The notes: generated by a model from the letters alone, not told the origin. Counted from the stretch's first letter, positions 33,747-43,743 are shown. The stretch is DNA of 64,000 bases from Salmonirosea aquatica (GCF_009296315.1 NZ_WHLY01000002.1:3330501-3394500), one strand, 5' to 3'. A program made the numbers and translations.

Positions 33747-36700
33747 TTATTTCTTTCGCTTCGATTTTTTCTTCCCGGTTTCAACGCTGGCCGCCGGGGC
33801 TGGAGCTTCCTCAACTTTGGAAAGATCGAGCACCCGGATGTTCCGGAAGCGGAGCGGGTTGCCGTGGCCCAGGTAGCCGATGTGGCCCGAGGTACGGCTC
33901 AGGCCAGGGTGTTCTTTGTGGTCAGCCGTGCCGTTTTTGCTGGCTTCGGCCAGGTCGCCGTCCAGAATCACGGTACCATTCAGGGTTACCCGTATTTTTG
34001 ACCCTTTCACATATACTTCCTCGGAGTTCCATTCGCCTACCGGCTTAAGGTACCCCCGCTTGGCGGGTATAATACCGTAAGCCGAGCCGTGGTATTGATA
34101 GGGTTGCAGATTTTTGTAGATATCGGCGTCATTATCCAGAATCTGAATTTCGGTACCTACGTAGGCCGCGTCACCTTCCAGCGGAGTGCGGATGCCCAGG
34201 CCGTTGTTGGCCCCCGGCGTAAGTTGGAACTCGAAGCGGTACACGAAGTCGCTGTACTCATCTTTGGTGTAAAGATTGCCTTGTCCACCCCGGGTGGGAT
34301 CAATGACCAGGTCGCCATTTTCGATGAAATAATCCGTTTTGTTGCCCACCCACTCGAATAGGTTGGTTCCGTCGAACAGTACCTTATAGCCCGCGTTTTT
34401 TTCCTCGGCGGTCAGTTGGTAAGGTTCCGGGCGGGGAATTTCGCGTACGTAGATGTCTCGGTAAGCCACCAGGGTACCATGAGCCTGCAGCTCGATCTGC
34501 TCTTTGGCAAAAATGGGCAGATTACGATCCCAGTAGTTTTCAAGGGTCACGTTATTTACCACGTTCACGCCGTTCAGATCCACCGATACGCGATCGCCCA
34601 CCATCGTGATGTGGAAGGTATTCCAGTCGCCGATGGCGTTGTCGGCCAGTTGGGTGGGTTTGCTGGGGTTCTTCTGGTTATTATACAAGCCGCCCGACCC
34701 TACCTGAGCGCCTACATCGACACGAGAAGTATCCCAGATCTGCACCTGCGGGGTACCCCGCAGGTAAATTCCCGCATCGCCGTTTGGCTCGATTTTCCAA
34801 TCCACGTACATCTCAAAATCACCGTACTGCTTTGTGGTCGCCAGATTATTGCCATGACCCGTAAAGATGAGGTCGCCATCTTTGGCGTACCAACCCTTTT
34901 GGGCTTCGGCGTCAGCTATTTTCTGTTTGGCGGCCAGCGTGTCTGGATGCATTTTGCTGCGCTTGGTCGGGTTTTCCACCAATCCCTTCCAACCCGTGAG
35001 GTCTTTTCCGTTGAAAATAGCCACAAAGCCTTCGCCCTTGGGCATGTCGGCCAGGTGCTTTTGGATGGCCTGCTGCTGATACTCACTTCCCTGACCGATC
35101 AATAGTGACGAGGCTTTTGTCAGTAGAGTACGGATTTCAGAGCCGTAAAATTCGGGATTGGCCAGGGCAATGCTGGCTACTGCCTTGGCTGCGGCCTGTT
35201 GTACGGGTGCCTCGTCCAGGTACTTCCCGGCTACCAGCAGTGCATTGAAGGTTTTGTATTTCGAAAGCTCATTTAGAATCGTTTCCTTCTGCGCGGAAGT
35301 AGTGGCTACATCCAGCGCATTTCGCAGCATGATTACCTTATTGACCGGCGTTTGGGCCGATTTCCCCACGGTGGCTACATATCCCGTGAGGGCGGCATTC
35401 AACTCATCCGCATCTTTCGTTTTTTGGCTGATAGCAAGTAATTCGGGCGCGGCACGGGCATCAGTCCAATTGGAAAGCGCAGCGATGGCAGCTTTTTTAG
35501 TCTGCTGATCGCCGGTCGTGTAGGCCGCTACCACCGAGTTCAGAGCCCGGGTACCTCCAATCGTGGACAGTACGGCCAGGTAATACGGACGCTTAGCCGC
35601 TGGAGCCGCTCCCATCTGGTTGAGTACCTGTTCACTTTGCGCTGCGGCATCGCCCGTTGTCTGAATGCTTTCGCTGATAGCCTTTTGCACTTCGGAGATT
35701 GACTGTGCTGCGGGTACAGTGTTGAGTAAGGCGAACAGCTGGGGTAGGTCATTGGAAGTAGATAAGGATTTTAAAGCCTTAAAAGCTGCCGAGCTAACCG
35801 TTGTATCGGTACTTTTCAGAAAGGGAGAGACCACCGCGAGCTTATCGGAAGCCTTCCTGGCGGCCAGTACCTCAATGACGGCAGGCTGAGCGCCAGTAGG
35901 CAACTGGGGTAGGGCATCGGCCAGTTGATCCGTCAATCCCTTCGCCGGGAGCGTTAGCAGCGTATTTTTTACCGTTTCGATGTCCTGGGCAGATCCCGTT
36001 TTTAGTACGGGCAGCAGGCTTGTGATGGCGGAGGTACCCCCTAGTTTTCCGGTAGTCCAGATAGCCGCTTGTTTAACCTGACTGTTTTTCGAACTTAAAT
36101 ACTTCACAATTGTAGGCAAGGCACTAGTCGCGCCCGCACGGCCCAGCATGCTGATGATTTCGGCTTGCACCTCCGGTTTGGCTTTTTTAAGTGCGGCTAC
36201 CCACGGTGAGGTACCTTTGTCGACATACGGCTGGGCCAGTTTGAGGGCGGCGGCGCGGTATTCGGCATCATCGCTATTCATGGCTTGCACCAGTATAGGT
36301 ACCCCCGCCTGTCCGCGGCTATCCGAATAGACTTTCAGTGCCGACGAGCGTGTGGCCGTGGGAATGGCAGGTTTGAGTAAGTCGAGGGCTGCCTTTTCAG
36401 CCAGGGGTGCTGAGCCATTTCCTGCCAGATGCGCCAGGTATTTCAGATATACCGCCGTGGCGTCGGCTTCGTCGTAAGTGTAGGAGGTACTTTGGGCCGC
36501 AGAAGCCAGTACTTTGGCTGAGCTGGGAACGGCCAGTTCGGAGAGCGCATACAGGCTCACTTTTCTGATATTCCGATTATCGCTGGCAGCGGTTTTTTCA
36601 AGAGCGGCAGCGGCCTGCTGGTATTTTGCCATGCCCAATGCTTCGATGAGGTACCCCTTATTGGCGTCACTGGCTTTGGGTAAAGCCTGTAAAAGAGCCT

Positions 36701-37184
36701 CACCCGCCGCCGGGGTGCCGATCCGGGCCAGGGCCCGGGAAGCAGGACCCGAAAGATTTTCATCATTGAGGTACCCCGCCAGCACGGGTACGGACTCGTC
36801 TTTGCCTACGGTTTGTAGCTGATAAATCAAGAACATCTTATTGTAGGCATCAGGTACCCTGGTCAGTGCTTCGGCGTAGGCTGCGGCAGCCATTGTACGC
36901 CAGGCTTCGCGGCCACTTTGGGTAGCGGCATAGCTGAATCCTCCCAGGGCGTACTCGGTTTTGGTGTTATCGCCTTTACCCGGCGGCGTCAGTTTGGTAG
37001 CGATATTTACCAACCCCGGCTTGCCCAGCGCCGCAATTTCCTCCATGGCTTTAGACAGCCGGTCGGCATTGGTAGCGGGTAGTTTGGCCAGAATAGCCGT
37101 TATTTTAGCCTCCGTGTCGGCTTGTGACCAGGCGTGAGGTACACACAGGCACAGGAGAAGGAATGAATAAAGTATGCTTTTCAT
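33747..37184 (-). CDS. Secreted HEAT-repeat protein with two DUF1080 domains
   Basis: A 1145-residue exported protein. The signal peptide (MKSILYSFLLLCLCVPHAWSQ) fixes the start at 37184. Residues about 20-700 are a HEAT/ARM-type helical solenoid (for example LSGPASRALARIGTPAAGEA). Then come two DUF1080 domains, a concanavalin-like fold: one at about 720-920 (FVAIFNGKDLTGWK, DAGIYLRGTPQVQIWD) and one at about 925-1125 (KVLFDGTNLFEW, NNGLGIRTP). DUF1080 members act as 3-keto-glycoside hydrolases/lyases. The C-terminus is a lysine/arginine tail. It follows the Gfo/Idh/MocA gene by 76 bp on the same strand, so the two probably form one pathway. Confidence 0.88.
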   Translation of the reverse strand: MKSILYSFLLLCLCVPHAWSQADTEAKITAILAKLPATNADRLSKAMEEIAALGKPGLVNIATKLTPPGKGDNTKTEYALGGFSYAATQSGREAWRTMAAAAYAEALTRVPDAYNKMFLIYQLQTVGKDESVPVLAGYLNDENLSGPASRALARIGTPAAGEALLQALPKASDANKGYLIEALGMAKYQQAAAALEKTAASDNRNIRKVSLYALSELAVPSSAKVLASAAQSTSYTYDEADATAVYLKYLAHLAGNGSAPLAEKAALDLLKPAIPTATRSSALKVYSDSRGQAGVPILVQAMNSDDAEYRAAALKLAQPYVDKGTSPWVAALKKAKPEVQAEIISMLGRAGATSALPTIVKYLSSKNSQVKQAAIWTTGKLGGTSAITSLLPVLKTGSAQDIETVKNTLLTLPAKGLTDQLADALPQLPTGAQPAVIEVLAARKASDKLAVVSPFLKSTDTTVSSAAFKALKSLSTSNDLPQLFALLNTVPAAQSISEVQKAISESIQTTGDAAAQSEQVLNQMGAAPAAKRPYYLAVLSTIGGTRALNSVVAAYTTGDQQTKKAAIAALSNWTDARAAPELLAISQKTKDADELNAALTGYVATVGKSAQTPVNKVIMLRNALDVATTSAQKETILNELSKYKTFNALLVAGKYLDEAPVQQAAAKAVASIALANPEFYGSEIRTLLTKASSLLIGQGSEYQQQAIQKHLADMPKGEGFVAIFNGKDLTGWKGLVENPTKRSKMHPDTLAAKQKIADAEAQKGWYAKDGDLIFTGHGNNLATTKQYGDFEMYVDWKIEPNGDAGIYLRGTPQVQIWDTSRVDVGAQVGSGGLYNNQKNPSKPTQLADNAIGDWNTFHITMVGDRVSVDLNGVNVVNNVTLENYWDRNLPIFAKEQIELQAHGTLVAYRDIYVREIPRPEPYQLTAEEKNAGYKVLFDGTNLFEWVGNKTDYFIENGDLVIDPTRGGQGNLYTKDEYSDFVYRFEFQLTPGANNGLGIRTPLEGDAAYVGTEIQILDNDADIYKNLQPYQYHGSAYGIIPAKRGYLKPVGEWNSEEVYVKGSKIRVTLNGTVILDGDLAEASKNGTADHKEHPGLSRTSGHIGYLGHGNPLRFRNIRVLDLSKVEEAPAPAASVETGKKKSKRKK

Positions 37185-37260
37185 TTTTATGGAATATAGC
37201 CCCGATGGCTTATAGGGGTGCTGGTTGAACGTGGTAAAAAAGATTGTCAGCCCGATGGGA

Positions 37261-38535
37261 TCAGATAGTCCAGGGGCCGCGCATGGGTTGGTCGATGAGC
37301 CGATTGGCGCCTTCGTCGTCAATAAATACCTGCTTATCAGGATCATATTTCAGGGAGCGTCCCAACCTCAGAGCGGCTAGTCCCATGTTGACCAGGGTAC
37401 AGGAGCGGTGCCCGTTCTCTTCGTTCAACGCAAATTTCTTCCGGTTTTTGACTGCATCGACAAAGTCCGTCACCTGGGGTTCGGGATCAGGGAAAGCAGC
37501 CAGTTTTTTGTCCAGATCGGAAATGTCCGAACGGAAACCAGGGTATAACTTCCCTTTGGGCCCTTCGATGTAGGCCACGTTTTCGTCCTTGCCTTCGCCG
37601 TCCAGTACAATCTGGCAGCCATCGGCATACGTATACGTAATGCGCCGCCAGGTACCCACGGCTTCGGTGTGCTGCTGCGGCGCATCCACTTCCACGGTAA
37701 CCGGACTGGTATAGTCTTTACCCAGAAAATACTGAATCGGATCGAGGTAGTGTTGGCCCATATCGCCCAGTCCGCCGCCGTCGTAATCCCAATAACCCCG
37801 GAAAGTCTGATGGACGCGGTGCGGGTTGTAGGGCTTGTAGGGAGCAGGGCCGAGCCACATATCGTAGTCCAGTTCGGCGGGGATTGGTTCGGGAGTATTA
37901 TTGGTCCGGCCTACCCAATAAAACTTCCAGTCGAAGCCGGTGTGCTTGCCCACGGTCACCTTAAGCGGCCAACCCAGCATACCGCTTTCCACTAATTTCT
38001 TGATGGGCTTTACGGTGGTTTTCATACCGTAGAAATTAGATTCGAACCGAAACCAGGTATTCAGACGGAAAATCCGGCCATGTTGCTGGACCGCCTCCAC
38101 CAGCCGCTTGCCCTCGCCGATGGTGCGCGTCATGGGTTTTTCACACCACACATCCTTTCCCGCCCGGGCGGCATCGGCGGCAATGATGCCATGCCAGTGC
38201 GGGGGCGTGGCTACGTGCACAATATCAACCTCGGGTAGTTGAATTAGCTCCCGGTAATCCGAGAACGTTTTGACAGGCTGTCCCACCAGCTTGACGGCCT
38301 GTTGCAAGTGGTTTTTGTCCACATCGCATAGGGCCACCACTTTGGTACCTGCGTAGGGAATATGTCCGCGGCCCATGCCGCCCACGCCCACAATAGCCTT
38401 GGTCAGTATGTCGCTAGGAGCCAGGAAGCCTTTGCCCAATACGTGCCGGGGCACAATGGAAACTGTAGCCAGCGTGGCCAGCGAGCCTTTTATGAAACTT
38501 CGCCGCGAGGCGGTGGTTTTTGTATTTTCTGTCAT
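37261..38535 (-). CDS. Tat-exported Gfo/Idh/MocA family oxidoreductase
   Basis: A sugar dehydrogenase-type protein with an N-terminal twin-arginine signal (SRRSFIKGSLATLA; RR at 11-12), so it is folded with its cofactor before export to the periplasm. The cofactor fold begins near residue 47 (AIVGVGGMGRGH), and the catalytic region has the family's EKPMTRT. The later SANQV-type C-terminal domain reads YWDYDGGGLGDMGQHYLDP. Family members oxidise or reduce a sugar hydroxyl, often at C3. Next to a DUF1080 protein this fits removal of sugars through 3-keto intermediates. Upstream lies an AT-rich 250-bp divergent promoter region. Confidence 0.88.
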   Translation of the reverse strand: MTENTKTTASRRSFIKGSLATLATVSIVPRHVLGKGFLAPSDILTKAIVGVGGMGRGHIPYAGTKVVALCDVDKNHLQQAVKLVGQPVKTFSDYRELIQLPEVDIVHVATPPHWHGIIAADAARAGKDVWCEKPMTRTIGEGKRLVEAVQQHGRIFRLNTWFRFESNFYGMKTTVKPIKKLVESGMLGWPLKVTVGKHTGFDWKFYWVGRTNNTPEPIPAELDYDMWLGPAPYKPYNPHRVHQTFRGYWDYDGGGLGDMGQHYLDPIQYFLGKDYTSPVTVEVDAPQQHTEAVGTWRRITYTYADGCQIVLDGEGKDENVAYIEGPKGKLYPGFRSDISDLDKKLAAFPDPEPQVTDFVDAVKNRKKFALNEENGHRSCTLVNMGLAALRLGRSLKYDPDKQVFIDDEGANRLIDQPMRGPWTI

Positions 38536-38786
38536 TGAGGTAGGGGTGAAAATCAGGACAAGGATTGAATCAATTCTAAATTTATTAAATAATTTAAAGA
38601 AATAGGTTTTGATTTTATAAGGTAAGGAATTCAGGCCTGGTTTTTACCGACCGAAAACCCTATTTCCGGTTCAAAGTAAGGCAGGGTGATCTGGCAAGGT
38701 TATATACGCCTTTTACTCAGTTTGTTCTGCTGGTTTCCCTGATTTTCAGTATTTTTCTGCATCGATCTAAACCCGAGCAGAACCCT

Positions 38787-39482
38787 ATGAAAAAGAAATC
38801 GGAAAGAAATACCGCCATCATTCTCACTCTGGTTGGGGCGGTGGCCTTAGGTATTGGAATATACCTTTTCATAGGTAAACAGAAATTTCTGGCTCGCTCT
38901 ATAGTAGCTGACGGGGTAGTACGGGAGCTTGAATCGGGTTCTTCCTCTAAAAGCGGGCGGACCTACTACCCGGTGGTTGAATACCGGGATGATGCGGGGA
39001 AGCAACAGACTTTTACCTCCCAAATCGGTTCCAGTCCGGCCTCTTATGAGGTAGGCGAACCAGTGCAGGTTCGCTATGAGCCCGGAAAGCCCTGGACGGC
39101 GGTTATCGTCGGATTCTGGGAAATGTGGGGTGTGATTGCCGTTTTCGGGGGACTCGGTGCAATGTTTTTATTCATTGGGGCAGGTACCGTTTATGCTGCG
39201 ATGCACCGGGCTAAAATGCGACGCGAGCTACCCCAGACCGGACGGATGATTGAGCTACCCGGTCGGGTGGAAATGCACACCACCAAGTCAAAAACGGAAT
39301 TTTTTGTTAGAACCGAGTGGCATAATCCCACAGATGGGAAAATGTACCTCTTCGACAGTGAAAAGGTCTCGTATAATCCGGCATCATTCCTGACCAATCG
39401 GCTCATTCCGGTATGGATCGACCCTCTGAATCCCAAAAGCAGGTACTACGTGGATGTGTCTTTCCTGCCCGAAGAAGCCTGA
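38787..39482 (+). CDS. DUF3592 membrane protein
   Basis: A 231-residue inner-membrane protein with one helix at 9-28 (AIILTLVGAVALGIGIYLFI) and another near 115-140 (MWGVIAVFGGLGAMFLFIGAG). A DUF3592 domain between them has the mark GRTYYPVVEYRDDAGK and VGEPVQVRYEPGKP. A second, related beta domain follows the second helix (FFVRTEWHNP, IPVWIDPLNPKSRYYVD). The function of the family is unknown. It converges on the rhamnosidase gene with no clear terminator between. Confidence 0.8.
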   Translation: MKKKSERNTAIILTLVGAVALGIGIYLFIGKQKFLARSIVADGVVRELESGSSSKSGRTYYPVVEYRDDAGKQQTFTSQIGSSPASYEVGEPVQVRYEPGKPWTAVIVGFWEMWGVIAVFGGLGAMFLFIGAGTVYAAMHRAKMRRELPQTGRMIELPGRVEMHTTKSKTEFFVRTEWHNPTDGKMYLFDSEKVSYNPASFLTNRLIPVWIDPLNPKSRYYVDVSFLPEEA

Positions 39483-39535
39483 AAAACAATAAACCGCTGA
39501 AAATTACATGATAGCTTAATTTACCCTCCCATTCC

Positions 39536-41782
39536 TCACCGAACTTCCCACGTATAGGTACCCGATGGCACGGACTCTATTTTCCAAAAGGCTCCGTCGG
39601 CGGTAGCCTTAATAGACTTGCCATCCTGGTACACCGTACTTCTGGCATTTTTACGAGGTAGGTACACTACGCCCGTAGTGTTGGCAGGCAGGGTGGTATG
39701 GAGTTCAAACCTTTCCGGCGTATTCTCAAACCGTACCTTCACCATTCCGCGCAGCGTGGTGTAGTCCAGGGAAGCCTGGCGGAGCGTATCGGGCTGAGGC
39801 TTGATCTGAATCGTACCAAAGGCGGGTGTCAGGGGCTCCACACCCATCAGTTTCCGGACAATCAGGTTAGCTGGCGCGGCTCCCCAGGCATGGTTCCAGT
39901 CCTGATTGGCCTTAAAGCTTGTATCCCAGGCTTCGGTGGTGAGGGTAGAACCGGTGCGGATCATGTTGTACCAGCTGCGCAAATCCGTAGAAGTAAGCAA
40001 CGACAAGGCGTACTTGCTTTCGTGAGCATTGTAGAGCGCATCCAGCAAAAACTGTGATCCGTACACGCTGGTGGCCATCCCTTTGCTGCGGATGTGGGCC
40101 AGGACACTGGCGTGGTACTTTTCGGGTACCAGCCCGAACGCCAGCGCAAACATATTGGCGTGCAACGAAGCATGGTCGGTACCTTCGCCATCGCGGATTA
40201 ATCCGGCTTTAGTATCGATGAAGGTACCCTGGAAAGCCGTTCTGACCTGTTGCGCGCGTTTCTGGTAGAAAGCGGCATCGTCCTGTTTGCCCAAATCCCG
40301 GGCAATTTGCTCCATAGCCAGCAGGGCTTTGTAATGAAAAGCATTGACGATGGCGTTGTACTTCTTAAACTCAAAGCCGTCGATCTCACTGGGTTGGGGC
40401 CAGTCGGTGATATCTTTCAGGTCTTCTTTACCGTCGAAGGTACCATAGTGGATGGACTTCTTGAACTCGGCCGTTTGCTTACCCGTTCGGGTGCTGATCA
40501 GCCCGTCGTTTCGGGCCAGAGCCAGCAGTAGCTTGGGTTTCAATTCATCATACAGGGTACCCACCGCCCGGATGTCGCCCGAATAGAGGTAGTCGTAGTA
40601 GGCTACCTGCAGATTCTGTAGCGACCACTCAGTAGGCCAGGTGGCGTGGTAAATCAGATAGTCGAGCGAGCGCTTGGCCATGTTGAACTCCGTATCCACA
40701 GCATAGTGCGACAGTTGGTTGATGAGCGCGTCAGCTTCGTAAGGTATTCGCTCGCGGTCACCGTCCACGTAATAACCCGTGAAAGAGGTAGCCTTAATGG
40801 AGTACTTGCTCAAATCCCAAATCTGGTTCAGGGTAGTATCCGAACTGGTGAATGTAGTAGCAGCTTCGTTGAAGGGATAAAAAACGCCGTGTCGGGTGAC
40901 ATTCTGAACGCGCACCTGTCCCGAAGGTACCACCAGTTCTACGTAACGGAAGGGCAGTACTTCGCCGATGTAGTCAGGCATGAAGATAGCCTTAGGACCC
41001 GTATTGCGCTTGTCGGAGGTAAACTGTACGGCGTAGGTATGTTCTCCCTGTCGCAGCGGCAGGCGGATCAGCCGGTAGCGAAGGGTACCCCCGGGCTTGG
41101 TATGCACGTGGCCATCGGCGGTAACATGTTCACCCACGTGCACAAGCAATGTATCGCCGCCTGACGGACTGTAGGCGGTCAGGTACAGTTGGCCAAACAG
41201 GTCTTTTCCGAAGTCGTACAACATACTTTGGTTGCTAAGGCGGCGCTGTTGGGCGGGTTTGTCTTCTGATTTTACCAGCGGATAGTAGGCTGTGGCGTAG
41301 TCTGAAAGTTGCCTGGCCGTTCGGAATACTTTCGGGGCGGACCAGGCGCTTTCCTGGGCTTTGTTATCCCAAGTTTTTACCTTCCAGTAGTAGATCCGGT
41401 TGGTATCGAGGGGTACCCCACAGCGGATATTCATTTGCTGGCTACCGCTTACCTTGCCCGAATCCCATACATCGCCCTGGTTGGCGCTGGCCTTTTCCTG
41501 CGTGCTGGCAACGAGCAGCTGGTAGGCCGTCTGACTAATCTGTCGACTGGTGTCGGTAAGTATCCAGCTGAAATAGGGCCGGTTGCTCCGTAGGTCGGCG
41601 GTCTGAAATGGAAAGCGTGCAGTGGCGGCTTCTTCGAGTGTGAAGTTGGTCAAAAAACCGTTTTTCCAGACTCGATCCGTATGCTCGAGCAGGTCGGTGC
41701 GGAGCTGGTTGGGTGCGGGCGACTGCGCCGTAGCCAGGGAGAATGACAGAAAAAAGGCAAGCGGGAGAAAAGTGCTTTTCAT
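39536..41782 (-). CDS. Alpha-L-rhamnosidase (GH78)
   Basis: A secreted enzyme that removes terminal alpha-L-rhamnose from plant polysaccharides, flavonoid glycosides or bacterial polymers. The signal peptide (MKSTFLPLAFFLSFSLATAQ) sets the start at 41782; an upstream ATG is rejected for lack of one. N-terminal beta domains (about 40-330, with YDFGKDLFGQLYLTAYSPSG and the HTKPGG loop) precede the (alpha/alpha)6 barrel. The acidic active-site block is DGDRERIPYEADALI. The barrel ends with the W-rich EAWDTSFKANQDWNHAWGAAP segment, and a short C-terminal beta domain closes the protein. It lies 81 bp after the upstream secreted protein and is probably co-transcribed. Confidence 0.9.
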   Translation of the reverse strand: MKSTFLPLAFFLSFSLATAQSPAPNQLRTDLLEHTDRVWKNGFLTNFTLEEAATARFPFQTADLRSNRPYFSWILTDTSRQISQTAYQLLVASTQEKASANQGDVWDSGKVSGSQQMNIRCGVPLDTNRIYYWKVKTWDNKAQESAWSAPKVFRTARQLSDYATAYYPLVKSEDKPAQQRRLSNQSMLYDFGKDLFGQLYLTAYSPSGGDTLLVHVGEHVTADGHVHTKPGGTLRYRLIRLPLRQGEHTYAVQFTSDKRNTGPKAIFMPDYIGEVLPFRYVELVVPSGQVRVQNVTRHGVFYPFNEAATTFTSSDTTLNQIWDLSKYSIKATSFTGYYVDGDRERIPYEADALINQLSHYAVDTEFNMAKRSLDYLIYHATWPTEWSLQNLQVAYYDYLYSGDIRAVGTLYDELKPKLLLALARNDGLISTRTGKQTAEFKKSIHYGTFDGKEDLKDITDWPQPSEIDGFEFKKYNAIVNAFHYKALLAMEQIARDLGKQDDAAFYQKRAQQVRTAFQGTFIDTKAGLIRDGEGTDHASLHANMFALAFGLVPEKYHASVLAHIRSKGMATSVYGSQFLLDALYNAHESKYALSLLTSTDLRSWYNMIRTGSTLTTEAWDTSFKANQDWNHAWGAAPANLIVRKLMGVEPLTPAFGTIQIKPQPDTLRQASLDYTTLRGMVKVRFENTPERFELHTTLPANTTGVVYLPRKNARSTVYQDGKSIKATADGAFWKIESVPSGTYTWEVR

Positions 41783-41863
41783 GCGTCGGGTTCGAGTGCC
41801 TGGTGAATAAACATAATTGTCCTGAATTAGTAAAGATAAGGGAGGCAAGGCCTTACCCAATCC

Positions 41864-43426
41864 TCAGTCATATCCGTGGTATAGGTATACCGCCCCGTAC
41901 GTCCAGTGTGGACCTTGGAGGCCGGGATAGTTATACCGGTCCATCATCAAAGCCACATACCGGAAAGGGTACCCTTCGGGTAGCTGCACCACATTGGGCC
42001 ATACCCGCGTACCCGCAGTGGCATCCCAGGGCGGCAAATCCATTTTCAAGGTACCGGCCGGTTGCAGGTCAGGGTAGGTGTAGATAAAGATTTCGCGCTC
42101 CGAACTGCCCGAAAAACAATACCGTTTATCGCCTATTTTCTGGATGGAGGTACCTGTCGAGTTGTGATTCACCGGGCCGGCGATCCGGGTGTAACCTCTG
42201 TCCCAATAATCCGATTCCAGCACAATGGCTTTGTAGCCGTTCTGGTTTTCGCAGGTCAGCATGCGCCATTTTTGGGCCGTCGAATCGAACAGCACGTGCG
42301 GATCTTCGATATCCCCTACCATGCCAAACGGCACGGCATTCATGACCGAGAAGCCAAAGCGGGGATCGCGCTTGCTCTCGACGGCCAATAGCTGTTTCTT
42401 TTCTTTGTCCGGATTGGCATAGGCACTGAAACCGGTAGTAAGTCCCCGCCAGGTGCGGACGGTACGATCGTAGAACAGGTGCGACGCCACTTCATTCCGG
42501 AGAATGCCGTCCTGGCGGTCGAACACGATGATACCTTCCATTTTTAAATCGAATACCGTAGGGTTCAGACTGAAGACACCCTGGATGTGGTGGGGTAGGG
42601 CCCTCCCACGGATGGACATCGTGTACCAGAGTCTTCCCTGATCCAGATACGGATCGCCGTTTTCGTACGTGATCGCGCGGATATCCGCCAGCCCGTTGCC
42701 TGTACTTAAAACCGATTCGACCGCATTGATAACTACTTGCCCGTCTTTGAGTTGCACGAATAGTTTTGACTGAAAAGCGTGAATGTATTCTTTTTTTCGG
42801 AGATCGAGGTACCGGTTGAAATCACTCTGTCCGATGGCCACGGGTAAACCTTTGTCCTGCCGGTACAGCACCAGTCCGCTGCCCAGCATCTGCAGAATGA
42901 GCCTGCCCTCCAGCTTTTCGGTGCCGGTGAGGTGGGTGGCAATGGACTCGTCGGCTACCACGGCGGCTTCCCTGACTATCCGGAGTCTGGCCGCAATCAT
43001 GGCTCCAGCTTTAAAACCAACCGTCACGTAAACCTGCTCCCTGCGACCCGCATCCGTGAATTCAAAACCTACCTCGCCCTCGCCTGAGGTAGAAGCCAGG
43101 TCCAGCGTGTAGGTGGCAAAAGGGTTGAAGCCCCCAAACCAGATACTGGTCCGGGTTTCCTGCCGGGAGTTGATGACGAGTTTGTTTTCACTAGCCAGAA
43201 CATCGGCCTGCGCGCTGAGGTAATGGCTGGTAGGGTACATGGAGGCGATACCGACGATTTCGCCGGGTTTCAAGGCGGCCAGCGGAATAGCCTGATCCTG
43301 ATCAAAGATCAACCGACGAACGCCCTGCCGCACAAAATGGATGGCATCCGGAGCAGGTTGACCGTAGGATCCAAAGTTTGGGGCCAGGAAGAGTAAGATT
43401 ACGAGGAAAGGGCGGGGGATATTCAT
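41864..43426 (-). CDS. Secreted protein of unknown function, possible beta-propeller
   Basis: A 520-residue exported protein (signal peptide MNIPRPFLVILLFLAPNFGS). I do not recognise the family. The first 200 residues look like a beta-sandwich, with GGFNPFATYTLDLAS and GEGEVGFEFTDAGRREQVYV. The second part has motifs like those of five-bladed propeller glycosidases of the GH43/GH32 type: DIEDPHVLFDSTAQKWRMLTCE and WPNVVQLPEGYPFRYVALMMDR. A catalytic assignment is not possible by eye. Being first in a transcription unit with the rhamnosidase suggests it acts on or binds the same rhamnosylated glycan. Confidence 0.7.
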   Translation of the reverse strand: MNIPRPFLVILLFLAPNFGSYGQPAPDAIHFVRQGVRRLIFDQDQAIPLAALKPGEIVGIASMYPTSHYLSAQADVLASENKLVINSRQETRTSIWFGGFNPFATYTLDLASTSGEGEVGFEFTDAGRREQVYVTVGFKAGAMIAARLRIVREAAVVADESIATHLTGTEKLEGRLILQMLGSGLVLYRQDKGLPVAIGQSDFNRYLDLRKKEYIHAFQSKLFVQLKDGQVVINAVESVLSTGNGLADIRAITYENGDPYLDQGRLWYTMSIRGRALPHHIQGVFSLNPTVFDLKMEGIIVFDRQDGILRNEVASHLFYDRTVRTWRGLTTGFSAYANPDKEKKQLLAVESKRDPRFGFSVMNAVPFGMVGDIEDPHVLFDSTAQKWRMLTCENQNGYKAIVLESDYWDRGYTRIAGPVNHNSTGTSIQKIGDKRYCFSGSSEREIFIYTYPDLQPAGTLKMDLPPWDATAGTRVWPNVVQLPEGYPFRYVALMMDRYNYPGLQGPHWTYGAVYLYHGYD

Positions 43427-43531
43427 TCGTGGTGGTACCTGAAATGTACTAAGAGGACGATAGGTTGACTGCTTTTACCGGAAACGGAATACAGTATTCG
43501 GTCCAACTTTGACGCATGAACTTTAGAATTG

Positions 43532-43551
43532 TGACTGACCAGTCAAAGGTA
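43532..43551 (-). promoter_or_regulatory. Promoter -7 box with operator-like dyad, rhamnosidase operon
   Basis: On the minus strand TACCTTTG (43551 to 43544) matches TAnnTTTG exactly. Directly downstream, overlapping it by two bases, is the perfect dyad TGACTG-AC-CAGTCA (43532-43545), which would cover the transcription start. That placement suits a repressor. No clear -33 TTTG is seen, which might mean activator dependence. The first ATG lies 106-118 bp downstream. Confidence 0.5.
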
Positions 43552-43735
43552 CAGCTTGCCCCAGGACTTAAAAACATGCGTTTATCGCCAACCTTTTAGC
43601 AGTTCGGTGTTCAAGTGTTTCCGATCGCGTGCAGTGTTTTTTGCATTCCGTTGTAAACCCGTACCCTACTAATTCAATTGGTTTTGTCTATCAGTATATA
43701 AAAAATATAAATAAAAACTATTGAAAAGATAATGA

Positions 43736-43743
43736 TAAATTTG
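43736..43743 (+). promoter_or_regulatory. Putative -7 box of katG
   Basis: TAAATTTG matches TAnnTTTG and lies 30 bp before the katG ATG. The -33 region is a run of A without TTTG, so transcription may need an activator. OxyR is the usual one in other bacteria, but no site was identified. Confidence 0.4.
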
